DNA of 64,000 nucleotides from an uncultured Tropicimonas sp. (GTDB lineage: Bacteria > Pseudomonadota > Alphaproteobacteria > Rhodobacterales > Rhodobacteraceae), in NCBI GenBank assembly GCA_947497945.1, contig CANMIP010000013.1, forward strand, positions 97,670 to 161,669, read 5' to 3'. A program made the translations under genes and the position numbers. Shown piece by piece: positions 10,126 through 19,247 of this stretch; position 1 is the first letter of the stretch, and each line of letters opens with the position of its first letter. Under the pieces are notes generated by a model. The model saw only the letters and a list, made by a program, of their open reading frames with translations, did no database searches and had not been told where the DNA came from.

Positions 10126-11157
10126 TCAGGCGAAGGCGATCTGGGCCTTCATGGCGCAGTTCCTGTCCGACGCGACCTTGAAGGCATCTTCGGCGTCGTC
10201 GAGGGGAACGACATGGGTGATCAGCGGCTTCACGTCGATCAGGCCCTTCTGCATCAGCTCAACCGCCGAAAAGAACTCCTTGTGGAAGCGGAACGAGCCC
10301 CGCAGTTCCAGTTCCTTGGCGGTGATTGCCATCATCGGCAGGGTCATGTCCCCGCCAAGGCCAAGCTGTGCGATGATGCCACCCGGACGCAGCGCGGCGA
10401 TCCCTGCCGAGAGGGCCGGCGCGGCGCCGGAACACTCGTAAAGGACATCGAAATAGCCCTTGCCGGCGGTGTAGGGCGCCAGCCCTTCCGGGTCATCGCC
10501 GGAATTGATGGTCCGATCGACGCCGTTCTGGCGCGCCATTGCGAGCGTGAAATCCGAGAGATCCGTGGCCACGATCTCGGCCGCACCGGCGCGCCGGGCG
10601 GAAAGGGCCGCCAGCAAGCCGATCGGGCCGCAGCCCGTGATCAGCACACGCTTGCCCAGCATCTCCCCGCAGCGGCGCGTCGCATGCAGCGTTACCGCCA
10701 GCGGCTCGGCCATTGCCGCCTCGCCCGCTGTCAGCCCGTCGGCAGGCGCACATTGCCTGGCATCGGCCACGAGGATCTCGCGGAACGCGCCCTGGATATG
10801 GGGGAAGGGCATTGCGGAGCCGTAGAACCGCATGTTGAGACACTGGTTGTACCGGCCTTCCTGGCAATAGTTGCATCCGCCGCAGGGGCGGGACGGCGAC
10901 ACCGCCACAAGTTGCCCGACGCTGAGCCCGTCGACGCCCGCGCCCAGGGCCATGACATGCCCCGCCACCTCATGCCCGAGGATCATCGGCTCCTTCAGAC
11001 GGATCGCACCGAACCCGCCGTTATTGTAGTAATGCAGGTCGGACCCGCAGACGCCGCCGGCAGCAAGCCGGATCGAGACCTCGCCGGGGCCGGGCTGGCC
11101 GGCCTCGCGCTCCTCGATCCGGAGATCTTTGGCCGCGTGGATTACGATGGATTTCAT
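10126..11157 (-). CDS. idnD: Zn-dependent alcohol dehydrogenase, L-idonate 5-dehydrogenase type
   Basis: This 343-residue medium-chain dehydrogenase probably oxidises L-idonate (or a related sugar acid) to 5-ketogluconate with NAD(P)+. The catalytic zinc ligands are C37 (VCGSDLHYY) and the H62-E63 pair (GHEVAGHV). The structural zinc is bound by C92, C95, C98 and C106 (CGGCNYC...QC). The nucleotide fold begins at TGCGPIGLLAAL. GSDLHYY and the length match IdnD. Its neighbours encode a 2-hydroxyacid dehydrogenase and a divergent gluconate-5-dehydrogenase-like SDR, which supports a sugar-acid role. Exact substrate is inferred; sorbitol-type dehydrogenases are the nearest alternative. The start has GAGG 6 bases upstream. 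Confidence 0.85.
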   Translation of the reverse strand: MKSIVIHAAKDLRIEEREAGQPGPGEVSIRLAAGGVCGSDLHYYNNGGFGAIRLKEPMILGHEVAGHVMALGAGVDGLSVGQLVAVSPSRPCGGCNYCQEGRYNQCLNMRFYGSAMPFPHIQGAFREILVADARQCAPADGLTAGEAAMAEPLAVTLHATRRCGEMLGKRVLITGCGPIGLLAALSARRAGAAEIVATDLSDFTLAMARQNGVDRTINSGDDPEGLAPYTAGKGYFDVLYECSGAAPALSAGIAALRPGGIIAQLGLGGDMTLPMMAITAKELELRGSFRFHKEFFSAVELMQKGLIDVKPLITHVVPLDDAEDAFKVASDRNCAMKAQIAFA

Positions 11158-11164
11158 TGGAGCC

Positions 11165-12112
11165 TCACAGGACCGGAGAGGGCAGGGGCTGGCCTGCGAA
11201 ATGCGCCGAGAGGTTGTCGCGCACGAGCTTGCCCATCGCCTTGCGGGTCTCGAAGGTGCCCGAGGCGTGGTGGGGCTGCAGCAGCACGTTGTCGAGCTTG
11301 AGGAAGCGCTCGTTCAGCGCCGGCTCGCCTTCGAAAACATCCAGCGCGGCGGAGCCGAGCGTGCCTTTTTCCAGCGCGTCGAGAAGGGCTTCCTCGTCGA
11401 TATTCTGGGCGCGGGAGACGTTGATGATCATCCCCTCCGGGCCGACGGCTTCAATCGCTTCGCGGTTGACGATGTGGCGGGTTTCGGCGGAGGCGGCCAG
11501 CGTCACGAACAGGAAATCGGAGCGTTCGGCCAGCGCCACGGGATCGGCGATGAACTCCCAGTCGGGGGCGTATTCCTTCGGCGCGACATCGGTATAAGCG
11601 ATGTCCATGTCGAACCCGGCGAGCCGCTTGGCGACCTCGAAGCCGATCCGGCCCAGGCCGAGAACGCCCGCCCGCTTGCCATGCACGCGGTTGCGCAGCG
11701 GGTAGAGCCCCTTGGCGGCCCAGCTTCCATCCTTGACCCAGGTTTCCGCGCCGATCATGCCGCGCGACTGGACCAGCATCATCGCCACGCCGAGATCCGC
11801 GACATCGCAGGTCAGCACGTCGGGCGTGTTGGTCACCCGGATGCCACGCTCGCGACAGGCTTCCAGGTCGACGGCGTCATATCCCACGCCATAGACCGAG
11901 ATCACTTCCAGGTTGGGACAGGCGGAGATCATCGCGCGATCCGCCCCGAGCTCGCCTCGGGTGGCAATGCCGCGAATCGCCGGTCCGACCTCGGCGAGGA
12001 ACGCATCCTTGTCCTGCGCATCGAAGTAACGGTGCACCGAAAACGCTTCGTTCAGAGGGATTTCGTCCCATTCGGGATAGGGGCCGACCTGGAGGATTTC
12101 GGGGGTTGCCAT
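11165..12112 (-). CDS. NAD(P)-dependent 2-hydroxyacid dehydrogenase (2-ketogluconate/hydroxypyruvate reductase type)
   Basis: This 315-residue D-isomer-specific dehydrogenase probably reduces 2-keto acids such as 2-ketogluconate, glyoxylate or hydroxypyruvate. The nucleotide loop is GVLGLGRIGFEVAKRL; the catalytic Arg is in NVSRAQNIDEEALL, Glu in VFEGEPAL and His in LQPHHASGTFETR, so all three catalytic positions are present. The start MATPEILQ at 12112 is preferred over the longer open frame because it gives the family N-terminus. It is the first gene of a two-gene unit with idnD, 7 bases away, and its promoter faces the divergent SDR gene across the 16-bp palindrome. The dinucleotide segment has D in TDVAPKEYAP, suggesting NAD(H) rather than NADP(H). 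Confidence 0.85.
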   Translation of the reverse strand: MATPEILQVGPYPEWDEIPLNEAFSVHRYFDAQDKDAFLAEVGPAIRGIATRGELGADRAMISACPNLEVISVYGVGYDAVDLEACRERGIRVTNTPDVLTCDVADLGVAMMLVQSRGMIGAETWVKDGSWAAKGLYPLRNRVHGKRAGVLGLGRIGFEVAKRLAGFDMDIAYTDVAPKEYAPDWEFIADPVALAERSDFLFVTLAASAETRHIVNREAIEAVGPEGMIINVSRAQNIDEEALLDALEKGTLGSAALDVFEGEPALNERFLKLDNVLLQPHHASGTFETRKAMGKLVRDNLSAHFAGQPLPSPVL

Positions 12113-12139
12113 GTCTGCTTCTCCTCGCCTTGACATTCG

Positions 12140-12155
12140 ATGGTATCGATACCAT
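12140..12155. promoter_or_regulatory. Perfect 16-bp operator palindrome, LacI type
   Basis: ATGGTATCGATACCAT is a perfect inverted repeat with a central CG, the form of LacI/GalR-family operators. It sits in the 89-bp space between two divergent sugar-acid genes and could control both. The LacI-type repressor encoded at 14322 in the same cassette is the expected ligand. Confidence 0.75.
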
Positions 12156-12201
12156 AAACAATATGACACAGATTTGTCGAGGCCAAATTCGGAGACACAC
12201 C

Positions 12202-12975
12202 ATGGCGACTGGAATGGAACTGTTCGATCTGAGCGGGAAGACAGCTCTCGTAACCGGCTCGTCCCAAGGGATCGGCTTCGCACTTGCCAAGGGCCTGATG
12301 GAGGCCGGCGCCGCGATTGTCCTGAACGGGCGCGACGAAGCAAAACTGGCCGCCGCCGCCGCGACGCTTCGCGCCGCCGGCGGAACGATCCACGAGCTGG
12401 CCTTCGATGCGACGGACCATGCCGCCGTTGCGACCGCCATCGACGGGTTCGAGGCCGAGACCGGGCCGATCGACATCCTGGTCAACAATGCCGGGATGCA
12501 GCACCGCACCGAACTTGAGAACTTCCCGGCGGACGCTTTCCAGCAACTGCTTCAGACCAATATCGCGACCGTTTTCAATGTCGGCCAGGCTGTTGCCCGC
12601 CACATGATCAAGCGCGGCGAGGGCAAGATCATCAACATCGCCTCCGTCCAGACTTCTCTGGCCCGTCCGGGGATCGCGCCCTACACGGCGACCAAGGGGG
12701 CCGTGGGCAACCTGACCAAGGGCATGGCAACCGACTGGGCCAAGCACGGGCTGCAATGCAACGGAATCGCGCCGGGCTATTTCGACACGCCGCTCAACGC
12801 GGCGCTGGTGGCGGATGCCGATTTCACTGCCTGGCTGGAGAAGCGGACGCCGGCCGGACGCTGGGGCGATGTCGATGAACTGGTGGGGGCCTGCGTGTTC
12901 CTGTCGGCGCCGGCGTCGAGCTTCGTCAACGGCCACACGCTCTATGTGGATGGCGGCATCACCGCGTCGCTCTGA
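12202..12975 (+). CDS. SDR oxidoreductase, gluconate 5-dehydrogenase type
   Basis: At 257 residues it is a classical short-chain dehydrogenase that interconverts gluconate and 5-ketogluconate in related species. The cofactor motif TGSSQGIG is at 18-25, followed by NNAG (about 95-98) and the catalytic set S148, Y161 and K165 (ASVQTS and YTATK). The C-terminal part APGYFDTPLNAAL and VNGHTLYVDGG is standard. It starts at ATG 12202 with GGAG 8 bases upstream. It is the first gene of the plus-strand unit that continues with the reductase at 13012 and the 110-residue protein at 13899. Together with IdnD it could form the idonate-ketogluconate-gluconate route of E. coli; substrate is inferred from neighbours and similarity to IdnO. 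Confidence 0.87.
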   Translation: MATGMELFDLSGKTALVTGSSQGIGFALAKGLMEAGAAIVLNGRDEAKLAAAAATLRAAGGTIHELAFDATDHAAVATAIDGFEAETGPIDILVNNAGMQHRTELENFPADAFQQLLQTNIATVFNVGQAVARHMIKRGEGKIINIASVQTSLARPGIAPYTATKGAVGNLTKGMATDWAKHGLQCNGIAPGYFDTPLNAALVADADFTAWLEKRTPAGRWGDVDELVGACVFLSAPASSFVNGHTLYVDGGITASL

Positions 12976-13011
12976 GCCAGAGCCTTCCAGGCACGCAACA
13001 GACAGGAGAGC

Positions 13012-13902
13012 ATGATGACATTGAACGTTGCCCTGATCGGAGCCGGCGCCATGGGCGGTGCCATAGGCGCCCGGCTCGTGGAGACCGGATGCAACCTGAC
13101 GGTCTTCGACCTGGATCCGGAAAAGGTCGCCGCCCTGACAGACACGGGGGCCTCGGCGGCGGTTTCGGCCGCGGAGGCTGCCGCGGCAAGCGACTATGTC
13201 ATCACCAGCCTGAACTCGGCGAAGATCGTCGAGATCGCGGTCTTCGGCGCCCAGGGCGTGGCCGAAGGGGCGAGGCCGGGAACGCTGATCATCGACATGT
13301 CGTCGATCGATCCGGAAGCGACCAAGGCGCTGGCGGCGAAGGCATCCGATGCCGGGCTCCGCTGGGTCGACAGCCCGCTTTCCGGCGGCGCGCCGAAAGC
13401 GCTGATCGGCGAGCTGACCCTGATGGCCGGCGGCACCGCGACAGATGTTGCCGACGCGCATGAGGTGCTCAAGCACGTTGCCAGCAACTACACCCATATG
13501 GGTCCGTCCGGCGCCGGGCAGACCACCAAGCTGATCAACCAGGTCCTCTGCGGGCTTGGCTTCCTTGCCGTCGCCGAAGCGACCCAGCTTGCCGTGGATG
13601 CGGGCGTGGACGCGGCCAAGATACCGCAGGCCCTGAAGGGCGGGCGGGCCGACAGTGCGCTGCTGCAGGAATACATGCCGCGCTATGTTGCGCGCGACTA
13701 CCGCCGCACCGGGCGGATCGACAACATGGTCAAGGATCTCAACGGCGCCCAGGACCTGGCCCGGCTGACCAACACGTCCATGCCGCTGACGGCGGTCTGT
13801 GCCGAGGTGCACCGCATGCTCACAGCCGCCGGTCTTGGCGGCGAGGACCAGGCCGCGCTGATGGAGTATTTCAAAGGCCCCAACCCGGAAAAGCTGTCAT
13901 GA
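13012..13902 (+). CDS. Beta-hydroxyacid dehydrogenase (3-hydroxyisobutyrate/tartronate-semialdehyde reductase family)
   Basis: A 296-residue NAD(P)-dependent enzyme of the 3-hydroxyisobutyrate dehydrogenase family. The N-terminal GAGAMGGAIGARL binds the cofactor, the middle block SPLSGGAPKALIGELTLMAGG is the substrate-site glycine-rich segment (usually 'DAPVSGG'), and the catalytic lysine is K173 in GAGQTTKLINQ. The dinucleotide fold has D at VFDLDPEK, suggesting NAD. The start has AGGAGAG just upstream of tandem ATGs (13012 and 13015); the second has better spacing. The next gene overlaps by ATGA. In a sugar-acid cassette it could reduce a semialdehyde formed by cleavage (inference). Confidence 0.85.
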   Translation: MMTLNVALIGAGAMGGAIGARLVETGCNLTVFDLDPEKVAALTDTGASAAVSAAEAAAASDYVITSLNSAKIVEIAVFGAQGVAEGARPGTLIIDMSSIDPEATKALAAKASDAGLRWVDSPLSGGAPKALIGELTLMAGGTATDVADAHEVLKHVASNYTHMGPSGAGQTTKLINQVLCGLGFLAVAEATQLAVDAGVDAAKIPQALKGGRADSALLQEYMPRYVARDYRRTGRIDNMVKDLNGAQDLARLTNTSMPLTAVCAEVHRMLTAAGLGGEDQAALMEYFKGPNPEKLS

Positions 13903-14231
13903 TCACCCGCTACGCGATGTTCGAAGGTCGCCTCAAGGACGGCAAGATGCAGGCTTTCCGGGACGGCGTCCGCGACCGCCTCGCCCCGATCCTGAAGACC
14001 TTCGACGGTGTCCTCGAAGTCAGTATCGCCTTTACCAACGAGCGCGATGACGGGGCGCCGGACCTGCCGCTGATCCTCGCGGTGTCCTATCCGGATGTCG
14101 AGACGATGCGGGCCGCCCTTGCCAGCCCCGCCCGCGAACAGGCGGTCGTCGTGACCGGCGAGATCTTCGCCGAGTGCTTTGACGGCCATATTCACCACCA
14201 TGTCACGGAGCGCACGGCCTATCCGGTGTGA
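13899..14231 (+). CDS. Small protein of possible dimeric alpha+beta-barrel fold (EthD/Dabb-like)
   Basis: A 110-residue protein, MITRYAMFEGRLKDGKMQAFRD at the start and HIHHHVTERTAYPV at the end. The pattern of a short strand, helix, and strands with alternating hydrophobics suggests a ferredoxin-like dimeric fold (EthD, Dabb or DUF1330-like), but no family is certain. It begins in an ATGA overlap with the preceding dehydrogenase, so it is made in step with it. The C-terminal HIHHH might bind a metal. Function unknown; a role as an isomerase or stabiliser for a sugar-acid intermediate is only a guess. Confidence 0.6.
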   Translation: MITRYAMFEGRLKDGKMQAFRDGVRDRLAPILKTFDGVLEVSIAFTNERDDGAPDLPLILAVSYPDVETMRAALASPAREQAVVVTGEIFAECFDGHIHHHVTERTAYPV

Positions 14232-14321
14232 GCGCATCCGGGTTGCCGGCTCTGATGGCTGGGCGCCCGGACATGCGTTCTCTCCCTTGCGGATGGTCCC
14301 GACAGCATCGAGAAGGCGAAG

Positions 14322-15335
14322 ATGAGCCGCAAGATCACAATGAAGGAAGTTGCCAAGGCCGCCGGCGTCGCGCCGATGACGGTTTCGCGCGCCTTCAAGT
14401 CGAACTCAGCGGTCAACGCCGATACCCGCGCCAGGGTGATGAAGGCGGCCGAGGAGCTGGGCTATGTCTTCGACAGCGCGGCGTCCAACCTGCGCTCGCG
14501 GAAATCGGGTTTTGTCGCGGCAATCATCCCGTCGCTGAACAACGCCAACTTCGCCGCCACGATTGGCGCCATGTCCTCGGTCCTCGAACAACACGGGCTG
14601 CAGATCCTGCTGGGCTACACCGGTTACAGCATTGACGAGGAAGAGCGCCTGATCGCGCAATTGCTGCGCCGCAGCCCGGAAGCGATCGTGCTGACGGGGG
14701 GGCATCACACTGACCGGGCGCGCAAACTGCTCGCAAACGCCACCGTTCCGATTGTCGAGACCTGGGACCTGCCGGAGAACCCGGTCGAGCATGTTGTCGG
14801 TTTCTCCAACACGACCGCCATGCGGGAGCTGGTGGACCATCTTGTCCAGACAGGCTTCGACCGGATCGCCTTCCTGGGCGGCGACGCCACGGGCGACTTG
14901 CGGGGCCAGGCGCGGCTTGCCGGCTTTCTCGAGGCGCTCGGGCGCCACGGCCTCGATGCGTCGCGCCTTGTCTGCGCTGGTCCGGCCCCGATCGGAATGC
15001 GCGAAGGCGCCCTGGCCATGGCGGACCTGCTGGGCAGGTTCCCGGATACGGAGGCGGTTGTCTGCGTGTCCGACCTCTCGGCCTTCGGCGCCCTGACGGA
15101 ATGCCAGCGCCGCGGGATCCGGGTTCCGGAGGATATCGCCATCGCCGGTTTCGGGGCCTATGACATCTCGGCCTATGCCCATCCGACACTCACCACGATC
15201 GAGGCGTTTTCGACCGAGATCGGGCGCAAGACCGGGCAATTGATCGTGCGGCTGTTGCGGAGCGATGGCCCGCCCGCCGGCCCGCAGAAAGAAGAAATCT
15301 GTCCGCGTCTGGTGATACGGCAATCCGCCCCGTAG
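14322..15335 (+). CDS. LacI-family repressor, GntR-like
   Basis: This 337-residue regulator has the LacI helix-turn-helix in the first 25 residues (TMKEVAKAAGVAPMTVSRAFKS), a hinge helix around SAASNLRSRKSG, and a periplasmic-binding-protein-like sensor domain from about residue 65 (GFVAAIIPSLNNANFAATIGAM). The sequence IPSLNNANFA and the HHTDRAR segment resemble GntR, the gluconate repressor. It probably senses a gluconate- or ketogluconate-type effector and binds the ATGGTATCGATACCAT palindrome at 12140. It starts at ATG 14322, 8 bases after AGAAGG, and lies 90 bases after the small protein gene, in the same orientation. Confidence 0.88.
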   Translation: MSRKITMKEVAKAAGVAPMTVSRAFKSNSAVNADTRARVMKAAEELGYVFDSAASNLRSRKSGFVAAIIPSLNNANFAATIGAMSSVLEQHGLQILLGYTGYSIDEEERLIAQLLRRSPEAIVLTGGHHTDRARKLLANATVPIVETWDLPENPVEHVVGFSNTTAMRELVDHLVQTGFDRIAFLGGDATGDLRGQARLAGFLEALGRHGLDASRLVCAGPAPIGMREGALAMADLLGRFPDTEAVVCVSDLSAFGALTECQRRGIRVPEDIAIAGFGAYDISAYAHPTLTTIEAFSTEIGRKTGQLIVRLLRSDGPPAGPQKEEICPRLVIRQSAP

Positions 15336-15370
15336 CGGGCCAGCCGCCGAAGCCTGTATTGCGGACCTGA

Positions 15371-15898
<528 letters not shown>

Positions 15899-16061
15899 CC
15901 GGTCCGGTTCTTCACGCGACCGGGTGTCCGTGACGAACCCGTCCCGCGCCATTGGTTCAGGGCCATTGGCGCGGCAGGGGCGGCAACAGGGCAGAGCCCT
16001 GACATTCGGTCTCGATCCCGCGATAACCCGGGAAGCCGGACCGACGGGCCGGCGCCGCGGG

Positions 16062-17903
16062 CTACAATGTCTTCAGATATTCAATCAATGCATCCGCGCC
16101 ATCCGGGTCGTCGGACCAGTCGAGCTTGTAGGTCTTGTCTCCATCCTCGACATCCCGGTTGTGGCCGGCATTGCCGATCGCGTGGAAGGACCGGGTGTCG
16201 AACACCATGCCGGCTCCAGTTCCATCATCCTGCTGCCATGCAAAGCCCATGTTCCCGGTGTCATAGCTCAGCAGCCCCTTGACGAAGCTGTCGGGGCGCG
16301 TGTCTGGCATCAGCAGGTGGCGCATCGTCGGCACCGAGCCGTTATGCAGGTAAGGCGCGATCGCCCAAACGCCGCCCAAGGCGGTGGCGTTATAGCCGCG
16401 CTGATCGTCGAGCGGGCGCATGATCGCGGTGCCGAAATCCTTTAGCGGAACCCCGAGATATTCGGCGCATGGTTTCGTTTTCTCGCCAGCCAGATCGAGC
16501 TCCAGCGTGGTCGGACAGAAGCCCTGATACATCTGTCGCGCCGACAGCATCAGCGAGGTGTTGATGACCTGGCTGCGGGCCGGGCTGGTGCCGAGATCAC
16601 CGTAGACGGCGCCGTTGTTTGGCTGGTGGCAGGCCGCGCAATTCTCGGCAAACAACGCCTCGCCCTGCTTCGCCTTGCTCGTGTCGACCGCGAACGGGTA
16701 GGCCGTCGGCGGCAGCCCGCCCAGCAATTGCGCCGCGAAGGCCGGCACCCGCATGTCCGGATCGTCCAGCCCCATTGTCGTTGACGCCGCCATGTTCCGG
16801 AACATCGGAATCGGGATATTGCCGTTATATTGCCCGCCGCCATTGATCAGCTGCGTCTTGCTCGGATCCCATTCCGCGGCCCGGGCATCCTGATCCCAGA
16901 CGGCCATGAAATCCGTAACGCCAGGGTGATCGGGCAGGATGATCTTGCCGAGATCCTTGCCGATCTTCTTCTTGAGGTTCTCGTAGCCGTGGCTCGAGCT
17001 CACGCCGGTCGCGTCCGCCATGCCCGGGATGCCTTGCAGCATCTGCGCCTTGTAGTCGCCATAGGACTTGTCGAGATAATCCGAGAAGGCGTCGACGAAA
17101 TCCTCGGTATAGACCATGAAACGCTCGACGAGGTCGCGGGCGTCGGCGCGGAAGATCTCGACCTGTTGCGCCTCGTAGGCGGCGTCGTAATTGCGATATG
17201 GCGTCTTGAAATCGTTGTAGAAAAAGGTCGGTGACTGCGCGACCGCCTGGTCGAGCGCGGCGAGCACGATACCAGTGGCCCGATCGACCCGGCTGGCGGG
17301 ATCGGTCTCGCCATCATAGATCGCTTGCAGGGTCTCGAAGGTCCGGACGTAATACTTGTTGATGTTGAAGGTCGTGTTGACCGCGCCGTCAATATAGCGC
17401 GTCTCGCCATCCTCCCCGATCACGCGGCCGATATGGCAGGCCCCGCAGGTGAAGGAGGTCAGGTCCGGTGCGCCCGGCTGCGCCTGCGGATCGAGCCCGG
17501 TGAAGCCGACGCCGCGGGGGAGGAAGTCGATCTTCGAGCGCGCGTCGAAGAACAGGCCAACCTCCGAGAGCAGCTTGTCGCCGCCCTGCCAGCGCTCGGG
17601 GTCGATCAGTGGCAGAAGCTTCAGCAGGATCAGCGATGTCCCGTCCGTCTGCGAGAAGGGAAAATCGGCGAACCAGTCGAAGGCGATCTGGTTTTCGGCG
17701 ATATAGGCCGCCTTCGCCGCGTCGCGCTCGGATTTCGAACGGTCCCAGTCCGCGGGCGCGGCCTGCACCTTGGGGGCGCCCTCCGGCGGCAGGAGCGCGA
17801 CGCCTGTGTGGTCGGAATCGACATAGCGTTTGAACAGGTAGAGGCCGGCGCCGCCAATGGCGGCAATGCTCACCGCTCCGAGGAGAATCTTCCTGATTTT
17901 CAT
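16062..17903 (-). CDS. Di-haem cytochrome peroxidase/RoxA-like protein, membrane-anchored
   Basis: A 613-residue protein with an N-terminal helix (residues 5-24, KILLGAVSIAAIGGAGLYLF) followed by KRYVD, so likely anchored in the inner membrane and facing the periplasm. Two c-type haem motifs, CGACH (153-157) and CAACH (422-426), give the di-haem layout with long spacing found in MauG/RoxA-type enzymes (about 270 residues between haems versus about 150 in ordinary cytochrome c peroxidase). The C-terminal part contains ALGGVWAIAPYLHNGSVPTMRHLL, the typical block after the second haem. It overlaps the catalase-like gene by ATGA, so the two are translationally coupled. Substrate unknown: hydroperoxides, or a polymer as for RoxA. 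Confidence 0.88.
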   Translation of the reverse strand: MKIRKILLGAVSIAAIGGAGLYLFKRYVDSDHTGVALLPPEGAPKVQAAPADWDRSKSERDAAKAAYIAENQIAFDWFADFPFSQTDGTSLILLKLLPLIDPERWQGGDKLLSEVGLFFDARSKIDFLPRGVGFTGLDPQAQPGAPDLTSFTCGACHIGRVIGEDGETRYIDGAVNTTFNINKYYVRTFETLQAIYDGETDPASRVDRATGIVLAALDQAVAQSPTFFYNDFKTPYRNYDAAYEAQQVEIFRADARDLVERFMVYTEDFVDAFSDYLDKSYGDYKAQMLQGIPGMADATGVSSSHGYENLKKKIGKDLGKIILPDHPGVTDFMAVWDQDARAAEWDPSKTQLINGGGQYNGNIPIPMFRNMAASTTMGLDDPDMRVPAFAAQLLGGLPPTAYPFAVDTSKAKQGEALFAENCAACHQPNNGAVYGDLGTSPARSQVINTSLMLSARQMYQGFCPTTLELDLAGEKTKPCAEYLGVPLKDFGTAIMRPLDDQRGYNATALGGVWAIAPYLHNGSVPTMRHLLMPDTRPDSFVKGLLSYDTGNMGFAWQQDDGTGAGMVFDTRSFHAIGNAGHNRDVEDGDKTYKLDWSDDPDGADALIEYLKTL

Positions 17904-19150
17904 TGTGTTCCACTCTCTGCTGCTGGCAGGCCGGTCGGGTAGGACGTTCCATTCATCTGGTGCCTGAGCTCCGCGATCGCCTCATAGACGACGCGGCGCG
18001 TCCGGCTGATCATTCCCAGGGGGCGATGCTCCGGAAGGCTGTGCCAGGGGTTGAAGCTCTGGTTCTCGCAATAGGCGTCGCGTTCCGGCGTGTTGAAATC
18101 CTGCTGGTGGATCGTCAGCGTGCCGACGCGTTGGAACGGCGCCCTGGATTCGGGCCATTCCGGGACCGAGTCCTCGACACTCAGCCCGGTATCGGCGCGC
18201 CGCTGGATCAGGAACTCCATGGGGTAGGGGGCCTCCGACAGGGACTGCGCCATCGCCTGGCGCAGGAAATCATGCGCGGGGTCCCGGGGGATCCGGCTGT
18301 CGGTGGGGCCGAGCGGACGGGCCGAGAACTTGATCGCCTGCCGCGTCTCGCCGGTGCCCAGTTGGGACGGCACGACGGACCAGTAGCGGGTCTCCAGCGG
18401 GTTGGCGATCTTCTGCCGCAGCATCTTCACAGCATGCAGGCTGCCCCGGACGCCCAGATAGAGCGGGATCGCCGCCATTTGCGAGATCTTCCCGCCATTC
18501 ACGGCCTCGAAGAACCGGGCGTAGTTCTTCGCCGAATTGATGAAGAAGACCGGGCTGGAGATCATGATGAAATCCTGCGTGTCGGGGCCTCCCAGGTCGG
18601 TGTAAAGCTTGTCGCCCGGAACGCCGAACAGCTTGACCGCCATGCCGCGCGTGTCGCCCGCGATGTCCGGCGCTGTCGGATCGGGCGATCCGTTGGAGAA
18701 CCGGACCAGCGCCTCATGTTCCGCGCCGGGCTGGATGACGCCGCCGGTCAGCTCGGCCGGCAGGTCGGTATCGAACTGCATGGTCGCGGTCACGCAGCCA
18801 TGCGCTTTCGGGTGCGCATCCCGGCGGGCCTCGCCCGGTGCGAAATCCGCGATCACCTTTTCGGCCAAGGTCGCGATCAGCCGGGACGCGGCTTCGATCT
18901 CGTCTTCCCCGAGGGCTTCGCCGAGAAACGGATCCGCCTCGGGGTAGATCGCCTCCAGCCGCTCCTCGGAATATCGGGAGAGATCGAAGGTGAAACCGGA
19001 CGGGGCGGGCGCCTGCGCCGTTGTCTGGGCCATCGCCGTCCCGTGCGGCGACAGGGGGGGCACACCCGTGACCTGTTCGACAAGAAGAGTTCCGGCGCCG
19101 AGCAGGACTGCGGGTCCAAGGCTCTTCATGAGAGTTCGTCCGAGCTTCAT
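17900..19150 (-). CDS. Exported catalase-related haem protein
   Basis: This 416-residue protein has a signal peptide (about 1-45) and a catalase-like fold of the minimal type. Catalase blocks seen: RRDAHPKAHGCVTATMQF (distal His), LVRFSNGSPDPTAPDIAGDTRG with RFS and D-x-R-G, and DFIMISSPVFFINSAKNYA. The C-terminal PEHRPLGMISRTRRVVYEAIAEL ends in R-R-V-V-Y, the R-x-x-x-Y proximal haem ligand of catalases. Related small proteins include allene oxide synthases and fatty-acid hydroperoxide enzymes, so peroxide or lipid hydroperoxide chemistry is plausible; catalase activity is not certain. ATG at 19150 preferred. It lies between two di-haem genes and overlaps the next gene's start. Confidence 0.85.
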   Translation of the reverse strand: MKLGRTLMKSLGPAVLLGAGTLLVEQVTGVPPLSPHGTAMAQTTAQAPAPSGFTFDLSRYSEERLEAIYPEADPFLGEALGEDEIEAASRLIATLAEKVIADFAPGEARRDAHPKAHGCVTATMQFDTDLPAELTGGVIQPGAEHEALVRFSNGSPDPTAPDIAGDTRGMAVKLFGVPGDKLYTDLGGPDTQDFIMISSPVFFINSAKNYARFFEAVNGGKISQMAAIPLYLGVRGSLHAVKMLRQKIANPLETRYWSVVPSQLGTGETRQAIKFSARPLGPTDSRIPRDPAHDFLRQAMAQSLSEAPYPMEFLIQRRADTGLSVEDSVPEWPESRAPFQRVGTLTIHQQDFNTPERDAYCENQSFNPWHSLPEHRPLGMISRTRRVVYEAIAELRHQMNGTSYPTGLPAAESGTQ

Positions 19151-19247
19151 AGCGATCCTCGCCTGTCGACTGCGATGATCCACGCCCGCTTGCAGGGACG
19201 CGGCCTTGAGCGGGCGCGGGAAACCTCCTGCGCCCGCCAGGGTTTCG

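Noticed and set aside
12052..13812. A 586-codon minus-strand frame opposite the SDR and reductase genes
   Set aside because: Composition of a shadow frame, and the plus-strand genes have complete catalytic motifs.
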